From contig PBLU01000009.1 of the NCBI GenBank assembly GCA_002721875.1, forward strand, positions 6,477 through 17,667: a DNA stretch of 11,191 nt, in the 5' to 3' direction. This DNA comes from Chloroflexota bacterium (GTDB lineage Bacteria; Chloroflexota; Dehalococcoidia; UBA1151; TMED-70). A program made the translations under genes and the position numbers. The notes under the pieces were generated by a model. It was not told the origin of the DNA. It was given only the letters and a program-made list of their open reading frames with translations, and made no database searches. Shown here piece after piece: positions 1 through 7,079 of the stretch. The first letter of the stretch is position 1, and the number at the start of each line of letters is the position of its first letter.

Positions 1-3000
1 CTTTCTTGTGGTTCGTATTCGTATGATCCTGTAGAATCTTTTTTTAACATAGACAAACCATTATAACCTATCTGACGTAATTGATCTCTCCAAGGCTCGT
101 TTGTACCACTTACACCTAGAGGACTAAGTGCATTTAAAGTACGTAAGAATGGATTGTCAATATCGTTAACAGGCTTACCAGTCCAGATGTCAATTTGCTC
201 TGGCATTGTGCTAGACAAGAAAGGTATTCTTGCTTTTATGTATCCGCCTACATCGTCAGTTGCTATATCTTTTAATGTAGAATCAATAGCTTTATTTAGT
301 ACACCAATAGTAGCACTAGATGGTATTAAACTAAATGTACTCTGACCTATCTTACGATATAGTCCACTCATATCTCCGTTGATAAAAGCTATAAGAGGTT
401 CTAGACCTTGTAGTGGTGTTTCATTTAGGAATGTAGCAGCAATAGTCCAGCTAAGTTTAGCTTGTAAACTTTGTAAGAATGATTCATCCATGTCATTAGC
501 ATAGTATGCAACATCACCCATCATAGCAAGTATCTGTTCTACACCGGGTATACCTTTGTAAGATACGTAGACATCATTGTCTTGGCCGGGTATAGGCATT
601 CTAATTGTTTTAGGTTCATAACCCATCTGTGTACGCTCTTTGTTTCTACGTGAGGCGTTGTAGTGTCCATTACCACGTATACCACCTGACATTGCATAAG
701 CTTGTAATGATGATACAAGCATACCACTAAAGATTAATCTACCTGTATATTCAGCACGTAAGTTTTCCCATATAACTCTAGCATAAGGTGTGTTAGCCAT
801 GTTAATACCATGCTCTAATAACGCTTCTGCTATCTCATCATCTGTTTTAGCATATATAGTTTTGCTATACTTACTAATACCGGGTATGAGAGATATAGGT
901 GTATAAGATGCAGCCACCTTCATGTAGTTACTCGCAGTACGAGGAAACATCATAAAGTCTTTTAATATAGGATAGGCTGTTGTTGCTTGGTTAACATAGT
1001 TTGCTACACCATCATCTAGGTTTAGCTGTATTTCACCAGCAAATTGTCTTACAACATCATCACGTATTAAACCATCACCATCAAACATTTTGTCATAATG
1101 TTTTTTCTCTGCTTTTAATATTTCAGTCCAGTCAGCAAAACCTTTGTCACTAAACACATCATCATACGCTTTCATACGTGAGTAATAGTGTGCTAAGTGT
1201 ACACCAGTAAACTGATCTGGGAATACCATAGCTGTCATACCATAGCGTAACGCAGGGTGTGCACCCATTTGCTTCAGACCTATAGCCATATCAAGTTGCA
1301 TAAGCTTACCGACATTACCGTCTTTTTCATACAAAGGACGCATGCCCTCCATAATCTCCCAAGTCTTATCAGTCTTAAACACAAAGTCCTTACGATATGC
1401 TTTAATCATAGTCTCAGGATCTTTATGTGCTTTCTTCATCATTTCAAATGCGTCATGCAAAGCACGTCTGTTAGTCTCAAATACAGCACCATTATAAAAT
1501 AGTGTACGTTTAAAACCTTCAAAACCATCTTGATAACCGTAGAAACCATGACCTAGTAGTGAAGTAATTGGTTTTAGTATTAACTGTGCACCATTACCTA
1601 CAGCAGCTCTAAATGCAGACAAGCCAGATAATACATTATTATATCTAACTGCCCATGCACCTCTAGCAAACAGGTTCAGAGATTTAGGGTCAGGACTTTT
1701 AATAAGACCCATAGGTGTAATCTGATTAGCAGCCCACTTGTATAATTTAGCTAGGCTATCTACATCACCGTTAGTATGTGCAAACGCATCTACTAATGGA
1801 CGTAATGCTTCTGGATTAGTTTTCTTGAGTTTTTTAAGTTCTTTTGTAAATCGTTTGTTTCTAGCATGTATAGAGTTTTCTGCTTGTTTAAATTCAGTTA
1901 GTAATGTTTCTAATGCTTCATCAATATTACCGGGAGGTACTTGGTCAAACCAATTTTTGTTACGTAACTGCCAACCAGATATATACTTGTTTAGTGCATA
2001 CTCATCCATTAAGAAAAATAACTTATCGAGTATATTCTCCATAGCACGGTTTTCGTCTATAACAGGATCTAAGTCGGTTATAGCTTCTGCAATACTAGCA
2101 GCTTCTCGACCAATAGAATCCATCGCTCTTGCAGATGCTTTACCTATATCTCTACCTAAAAATCTGTCAACAAGATCACGCATAGCAAATGCTGCTGCTC
2201 TAGCCTGATCTTCGTTTATCATTTCGATCTTAAACTTACCCATCATGAGATTTTTTACGTCCCTGTTTTCTAGGAATAGTTTTTTAACATCGTCAACAGT
2301 AGATAGCGGATCTATAATATCTTGATAGATACCCCATGCTGCTGCATTCATATCTTTAGATGTAATTCTTACACCATCTACAATAGCATTAAATCTACCA
2401 GCGTCTCTTGTCGCTTCTGCTACACCCATCACAGCACCACGTGACTTCGGTCCTACCATAAGACCTTTGCTTAACATAGAGTCTGTAATTACAGGAGCTG
2501 GGTCGCCTGCTGATGTACCTTGTTTAATAGCTGTAGTATCAGCCATGTTACGAGCTACATTACCAGCATTAGGTACTGTACGAGCTTTCTCTGCATCATC
2601 AAATAAGTTAGGAGATATGTCAGGATCTATACCTAGATCTAACTCTAACTGTTCTATGTCTGCTTTCTTAGCAGTAGCAGCTGCATTAGTTTCTATTTCT
2701 ACAGTTGCATCACTTCTACGCTGTACATCATCTATTGTGTCAATAATACCTAGCTCGTTCTCGATTCTAAGTTTTTCATCAATTAAAGCTCGCTCAGTTT
2801 GTGAGCCTATAACTTTTCTTTTACCTTTGTTTAAAGATAATACTTCATCTATTTCTGCTAAACGTATAAGTTTATCGTTATCACCACCAAGCTTAAGCTG
2901 TGTTTGTTTGTATTGAGTAGCAGTATCATCTAGTGGTTCCATCCAGTCCATAGTCTTGCGACCATTTTTAATATCAGCAAATGCACCTAAAACATTACCT

Positions 3001-3845
3001 AATATAAGTAATGGTCCATTTTCTAACATAGTTCTGGCTTTACGTATACCGGGACTATCAGAATCTTTTGTCTTAAATATCTCAGGTATAGGTAGTACAC
3101 CTTTAGGTCCAAACGCTTTAGGTGCTACTTCTGCAAGTGTAGTTAGTGCAGTTTTTTCTTCTGATGTATCACTTAGACCTACAATAGCAGTATCTGCCAT
3201 ACCATTTGCAAGTAACATCGCACCTAGTCTTTTAAACCAACCAGTACTAAATCTTGCAGCTTGTGGAAAGTATCTACCAGCAGCAGCTGATGATAAATTA
3301 CCAGCAACAATAGCTGGTACTAATATAGACGATATTTTACTTATTTGTTGATGTGCTGGGTTTTCCCATTTAGTTTTAGCATCCCACCAATCATCTACTT
3401 TAGATAATGGTTTGATAGAACCTATAGCATCAAACACAAAGTCTACAGCACCTTTACCTATAGCAGCTACACCTTTTACAGCATCACCTGTATAATTATT
3501 AAATGTTTCGACAGCATTAGGGTTTTGATTTCTAATCTCTTCAGTAGACATATTATAATACTTTTGATTAAACTTCTCACGTAACTCATCACGTTTGTTA
3601 CTTTGAGGCATTCTAAAAAAAGTATTATATTCATCTAGCATTGCGTCTTCATTCTTTTCATCAGATAAATCGACAGAGCTATACCCATACTTAGCACCAA
3701 ATGCAGATGGATACTTTGTACCAGTAGTGTTAGAAGGTGCTACTTGATTTGGTTCTTGGTCTATAAGACTGGCATCTAACGCTGCATCTGTAATAACGTC
3801 GGCTGATGCCAGTATTTCACCATCTTTTAATTCTTCTTCATTCAT
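1..3845 (-). CDS. gp16: Internal virion (core) protein, T7 gp16-like, 3' end beyond window
   Basis: The frame opens at ATG 3845 and stays open to base 1, giving 1281 codons with no stop; the last readable residues are YEYEPQE, so the C-terminus is missing. T7 gp16 is about 1318 residues, so most of the protein is probably here. The role, by position and family, is an ejected internal core protein that helps form the DNA channel across the envelope. Visible parts are an acidic, probably disordered N-terminus (residues 1-75); hydrophobic helices near 171-190 (ISSILVPAIVAGNLSSAAAG) and 276-290 (NGPLLILGNVLGAFA); a charged, helix-rich stretch at about 310-400; and a long Trp/Tyr-rich alpha-helical body (YKWAANQITPMG near 700, GGIRGNGHYN near 1055). 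I see no lytic transglycosylase like the one at the T7 gp16 N-terminus. The start overlaps the gp15 stop as ATGA and has a strong Shine-Dalgarno, so the start is secure. Identity rests on position, size and composition rather than on a catalytic motif. Confidence 0.88.
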   Translation of the reverse strand, partial: MNEEELKDGEILASADVITDAALDASLIDQEPNQVAPSNTTGTKYPSAFGAKYGYSSVDLSDEKNEDAMLDEYNTFFRMPQSNKRDELREKFNQKYYNMSTEEIRNQNPNAVETFNNYTGDAVKGVAAIGKGAVDFVFDAIGSIKPLSKVDDWWDAKTKWENPAHQQISKISSILVPAIVAGNLSSAAAGRYFPQAARFSTGWFKRLGAMLLANGMADTAIVGLSDTSEEKTALTTLAEVAPKAFGPKGVLPIPEIFKTKDSDSPGIRKARTMLENGPLLILGNVLGAFADIKNGRKTMDWMEPLDDTATQYKQTQLKLGGDNDKLIRLAEIDEVLSLNKGKRKVIGSQTERALIDEKLRIENELGIIDTIDDVQRRSDATVEIETNAAATAKKADIEQLELDLGIDPDISPNLFDDAEKARTVPNAGNVARNMADTTAIKQGTSAGDPAPVITDSMLSKGLMVGPKSRGAVMGVAEATRDAGRFNAIVDGVRITSKDMNAAAWGIYQDIIDPLSTVDDVKKLFLENRDVKNLMMGKFKIEMINEDQARAAAFAMRDLVDRFLGRDIGKASARAMDSIGREAASIAEAITDLDPVIDENRAMENILDKLFFLMDEYALNKYISGWQLRNKNWFDQVPPGNIDEALETLLTEFKQAENSIHARNKRFTKELKKLKKTNPEALRPLVDAFAHTNGDVDSLAKLYKWAANQITPMGLIKSPDPKSLNLFARGAWAVRYNNVLSGLSAFRAAVGNGAQLILKPITSLLGHGFYGYQDGFEGFKRTLFYNGAVFETNRRALHDAFEMMKKAHKDPETMIKAYRKDFVFKTDKTWEIMEGMRPLYEKDGNVGKLMQLDMAIGLKQMGAHPALRYGMTAMVFPDQFTGVHLAHYYSRMKAYDDVFSDKGFADWTEILKAEKKHYDKMFDGDGLIRDDVVRQFAGEIQLNLDDGVANYVNQATTAYPILKDFMMFPRTASNYMKVAASYTPISLIPGISKYSKTIYAKTDDEIAEALLEHGINMANTPYARVIWENLRAEYTGRLIFSGMLVSSLQAYAMSGGIRGNGHYNASRRNKERTQMGYEPKTIRMPIPGQDNDVYVSYKGIPGVEQILAMMGDVAYYANDMDESFLQSLQAKLSWTIAATFLNETPLQGLEPLIAFINGDMSGLYRKIGQSTFSLIPSSATIGVLNKAIDSTLKDIATDDVGGYIKARIPFLSSTMPEQIDIWTGKPVNDIDNPFLRTLNALSPLGVSGTNEPWRDQLRQIGYNGLSMLKKDSTGSYEYEPQE

Positions 3846-6178
3846 TGTGCATCTCCTTTAACAAGTTCTCCATCTTTATAAGCTCCAATCAGATACTTTA
3901 GTGCATCTTTTTGTTGTAAGTTACCACCAGCATGTCGTGCAACATCAACATATGAGGGAGGTATAAAAAGTATTCTTTCCAATCCTTTTTGACTGCTATC
4001 ATAATATAATTTACTTTCTTTAAATAAATTATTTATATAGCGTCTAGCATTAAAATCTTTATACTTTCGTTCAAGTATTTTAAGGTTTTCTGGTAAAGTT
4101 ATTGTGTCTTGACCTTTTCTAACCGCTATAGCTATATCTTCAAGTTCTGTAGTAGAGATGATATTTTTACCTTCTCGTTTAATTTTAGCTAAAGCTTGCC
4201 TACTACTAAAAACATCAAGATCTATCTCAGCATTTTTACCTAAGTTTATAACATTACCCGGTAAAGTTTTTGTAGTAAATTGTGTAAATGTCGCAACACT
4301 AACATTAGGATCTTCAGCACTTATACGTCTAAATATGCCTTTACCGATATATGTAGTATTTCCAATAGTTTGTGTAGATGTATCATCAGCTAGCTTTTGT
4401 ATGTCTTCTTCTACTCTCTGGTGACGTTCGTGAGGGTTTGAGATACCACCATATCTTTTATCAAATAAATAATAGTATAATTGTTTAGTAGCTCTTATAG
4501 CTCTTTTAGCATTCTCGTTTGCATCACCCGCTTGACTAAAAGTAGTTGCTTCTAACTGACCAATAAGAGAAGTTGCATAACTCTCTATTTTTGTGTCAAA
4601 ATCTTCTCCATTATGTGCTTCTCGAAGAGCATTAACAGTGTCTAAAAAAGGTTCTGCTCCAACTATGTTAGTTACTTTTTCTTGACTTAGACCATCAATT
4701 AATGATATAAATTCTGGAAAATCATCTTGCCGTATAGCTTGCATAACTTTATTTACAGTAGCTTTGTTATTTTCAGTTTGATTAACATATAATAACTTTG
4801 CAGCTCTAGCTTGTGCGTTAGGATTACCTTGATTATTAAAGTATGCAGCTACTAATTTAGCTGTACCATCCTCTTTATCAAAGTCACCTTTTCTATTTTG
4901 TTCATCTATCTCAAATACTTTACCAGTATCTTCAACTTCATTCAGTGCTGCATTAGTATCTTTTAAATTGTTAAAGTTTCTAGTCCATAGTTCTTTAACA
5001 CGCTGTACCATAGCTGGGTTTTTTCCTGTCCAGTATTTACGAGTAGGATTACCCGGTCCTTCTGGTGACTGCAACTTCTTTATCAATTCTTGTGCTTTAC
5101 GCCAGTTAGTAGCATAAGGTTTAGATACTACCACTTCACCTAATATAAATTCGGTTGCTTCCATAGCATTTACCATACCATAGTGTGATACAATAGAACC
5201 ATTTTTATTACGTGTATAACCTGTCATGTATGTTGTAACCATCTGGTCAAAGTTGTCTTGAAGGTCAGGAGAGTCAAGGGCTGTTGACGCAAATATCTTT
5301 TTATCTTCTATAAAATTCTTTTGATAAATTTCATGCTTTGAGTTGAGTACAGCAACAGTTTGTTGTTTTGCTCCTTCTTGCTTAAATACTTTTGATATTT
5401 CTAAACCAGCCATAGACATAGGATCTATGCCAAACTTTTTTAATATCTCTTGACCACGAAACTCATAAATATCTGATGTATCGTAAGGGTTTTTAAGTAA
5501 ATCATTGTCACTAATGTCATTTCTGAGTTCACTAAAAATCTCTTCTTGTTTATTTTTAATTTCGTCAGCTATTAACTTTTGACCATAGTAACCACTAACT
5601 CGATAAATGTCTCCTAGATAATCAGCCTCGTCTATTTTATTATTAAGCATAGCTGAGTTACGGTCTTTTTGTAACCCCTTTGTAGCTTGCTTATTCATTT
5701 CAAAGTGTGCTGAACCTAGATTATCTAGTACACCAGCAGCATCTAGCTTACGGTATTGTTCCATACCGAATTGTATGTCGTTAAACTTTGTTAATCCAGT
5801 AGCTAACTTACCTAAGTTTGCACCAAGTGTAGGGGACAGTTTAGCCCACATATTAGCTTCAGCTGTTTTTCGTTTAATCTCAGCTTGTTTGTTTTCTAGG
5901 TCACGCTTTGCAAGTAGTTGTTGATTCTCAAGTTCCAGTTTTTGTCTGTTAACTTCTAGCTTCTGTATGGAATCTCTGTTATCCTTTTCACTTTTGTAAC
6001 TTCTCCGTAGATCAGTCAGGTTAGATTCATCCAGTTGCTTTTGCCTTGCACGTTGTTCTTTCAAGGCGTTGATTTCAATATCAGACTGAAGCCGCATGTT
6101 TTGTAACTGTGCAGCTCCACTGATAGTTAAGTTTTGATAGCCACCTCCTTGGAGTTGCTTTTTAAAACCTTTTGCCAT
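3842..6178 (-). CDS. gp15: Internal virion (core) protein, T7 gp15-like
   Basis: This gene encodes 778 residues starting MAKGFKKQLQ; T7 gp15 is 747, so the size fits. In T7, gp15 stacks with gp14 and gp16 in the internal core and is ejected to build the trans-periplasmic part of the DNA channel. Residues of about 30-110 are a highly charged Gln/Lys/Glu/Arg-rich stretch that looks like a long coiled coil; the rest is mixed helical with no signal peptide, membrane helix or catalytic motif. The frame is also open upstream to an ATG at 6223 (15 extra residues), but that start lies inside the gp14-like gene without a ribosome site. The ATG at 6178 follows the gp14 TAG by one base and has AGAGGA 10 bases upstream, so I chose it. 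The stop overlaps the gp16 start. Function is inferred from order, length and coiled-coil character. Confidence 0.85.
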   Translation of the reverse strand: MAKGFKKQLQGGGYQNLTISGAAQLQNMRLQSDIEINALKEQRARQKQLDESNLTDLRRSYKSEKDNRDSIQKLEVNRQKLELENQQLLAKRDLENKQAEIKRKTAEANMWAKLSPTLGANLGKLATGLTKFNDIQFGMEQYRKLDAAGVLDNLGSAHFEMNKQATKGLQKDRNSAMLNNKIDEADYLGDIYRVSGYYGQKLIADEIKNKQEEIFSELRNDISDNDLLKNPYDTSDIYEFRGQEILKKFGIDPMSMAGLEISKVFKQEGAKQQTVAVLNSKHEIYQKNFIEDKKIFASTALDSPDLQDNFDQMVTTYMTGYTRNKNGSIVSHYGMVNAMEATEFILGEVVVSKPYATNWRKAQELIKKLQSPEGPGNPTRKYWTGKNPAMVQRVKELWTRNFNNLKDTNAALNEVEDTGKVFEIDEQNRKGDFDKEDGTAKLVAAYFNNQGNPNAQARAAKLLYVNQTENNKATVNKVMQAIRQDDFPEFISLIDGLSQEKVTNIVGAEPFLDTVNALREAHNGEDFDTKIESYATSLIGQLEATTFSQAGDANENAKRAIRATKQLYYYLFDKRYGGISNPHERHQRVEEDIQKLADDTSTQTIGNTTYIGKGIFRRISAEDPNVSVATFTQFTTKTLPGNVINLGKNAEIDLDVFSSRQALAKIKREGKNIISTTELEDIAIAVRKGQDTITLPENLKILERKYKDFNARRYINNLFKESKLYYDSSQKGLERILFIPPSYVDVARHAGGNLQQKDALKYLIGAYKDGELVKGDAQ
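3853..3859 (-). promoter_or_regulatory. Strong Shine-Dalgarno for the gp16-like gene
   Basis: On the minus strand AAAGGAG lies 7 bases before the ATG at 3845, inside the last codons of the gp15-like gene. It fixes the gp16 start and is the strongest ribosome-binding site in the window. Confidence 0.85.
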
Positions 6179-6179
6179 T

Positions 6180-7079
6180 CTATGGGTATCCTCTAATTCT
6201 AGCGTATGTATTAAATGCACCACCTATAGACCCAGCAATACTACTGATTGATGTGCCCCATGCTTGACTAGCTGCTGCACCCGGGGATGCCGTAGCTCCT
6301 AGAACTGGTCTAGGTCCAAAGTCATAATCTTGATATACCCGTGGATACATAAAGGTTGCTTGTGGTGTTGGTAGTGGTTCTATCGGCATTGGTAAAATAC
6401 CGGGATCTAACATTTTTGCAGCGTACGCTCGTAAGTCAGCTGCTGATCTTTCTCGACCTATAGACTCTAATGCAAACTCGGTGTTAGCTGAGGCATTCAG
6501 CATTTGAGCATTAAGCATAGCAATTTTATTGCCATAAGATAATGCTGCTGTAGCTGATAATTTGTCTGCTGTTCTACCAGAAACTCCTCGTGCTCGTATT
6601 GCACCTTCTTTCATTAAAGAATCTATATATGCTTCGTTAGCATCATATGCTGATTCTTGTTCTATCTCAGCTAATTTTGCTAACTCTTGTTCTCTTCCCC
6701 TTACGTGGGCTTGTTCATTAATTGTAAGCTGATCTGCATAGATCTCATTTGATCTTTTAAATTGTTGTTCGTTAGATGCTTGCTGTCTATTTCTAATTTG
6801 TAGATCTAAGTTATACTGTCTTAAATTAGTTGCATCTCTAAATGCAGCCAGTTTACCTTCTTGTTCTGCTTTGAGTTCTATTTCTTTTACCAGATAATCT
6901 CGTTGTGAGAGTAACTGGTTTTTTTTCATTTCCCATGCTTCGGTATCATATTCTAGCTTTCTTTGTGCTGCATCATTCTGCAAGTTAGCAGATTCTCGTG
7001 CTGCACCAGCTGCTTTACTACCGGCAATGAGAGAACCGGCTGTGCTTATTACAGCTCCAGTAAGTATTCCTAAAGCCAT
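6180..7079 (-). CDS. gp14: Internal virion protein, T7 gp14-like
   Basis: This gene encodes 299 residues; T7 gp14 is about 196, so this version is larger, as I would expect in marine relatives. In T7, gp14 is the core protein next to the portal and is thought to insert in the outer membrane on infection. The N-terminus (residues 3-27) is a small-residue, glycine-rich hydrophobic segment (LGILTGAVISTAGSLIAG) that could insert in or lie on a membrane. Residues of about 35-150 are a charged Gln/Glu-rich helix or coiled coil. A segment at 159-184 (GAIRARGVSG and following) resembles a conserved part of podoviral gp14-type proteins. A Pro-rich linker (MPIEPLPTP, 231-239) precedes a Gly/Ala/Ser-rich C-terminus. 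The ATG overlaps the gp12 stop by one base (TAATG) and has a good ribosome site. Assignment rests mainly on gene order plus this architecture. Confidence 0.82.
   Translation of the reverse strand: MALGILTGAVISTAGSLIAGSKAAGAARESANLQNDAAQRKLEYDTEAWEMKKNQLLSQRDYLVKEIELKAEQEGKLAAFRDATNLRQYNLDLQIRNRQQASNEQQFKRSNEIYADQLTINEQAHVRGREQELAKLAEIEQESAYDANEAYIDSLMKEGAIRARGVSGRTADKLSATAALSYGNKIAMLNAQMLNASANTEFALESIGRERSAADLRAYAAKMLDPGILPMPIEPLPTPQATFMYPRVYQDYDFGPRPVLGATASPGAAASQAWGTSISSIAGSIGGAFNTYARIRGYP
6189..6194 (-). promoter_or_regulatory. Shine-Dalgarno for gp15-like gene, deciding its start
   Basis: AGAGGA on the minus strand ends 10 bases before the ATG at 6178, within the tail of the gp14-like gene. 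It lies downstream of the alternative ATG at 6223, so it can only serve the shorter form, which supports the 778-residue product. Confidence 0.65.

Noticed and set aside
1738..3351. Three plus-strand open frames of 131-156 codons (1738-2208, 2467-2916, 2956-3351)
   Set aside because: They lie wholly antisense to the gp16-like gene, share one frame offset, have Ser/Leu/Ala-rich composition typical of reverse-strand shadows, and show no ribosome site or recognisable domain.
4158..4424. Plus-strand frame of 88 codons antisense to the gp15-like gene
   Set aside because: It is a low-complexity shadow without a start signal, inside a well-supported gene.
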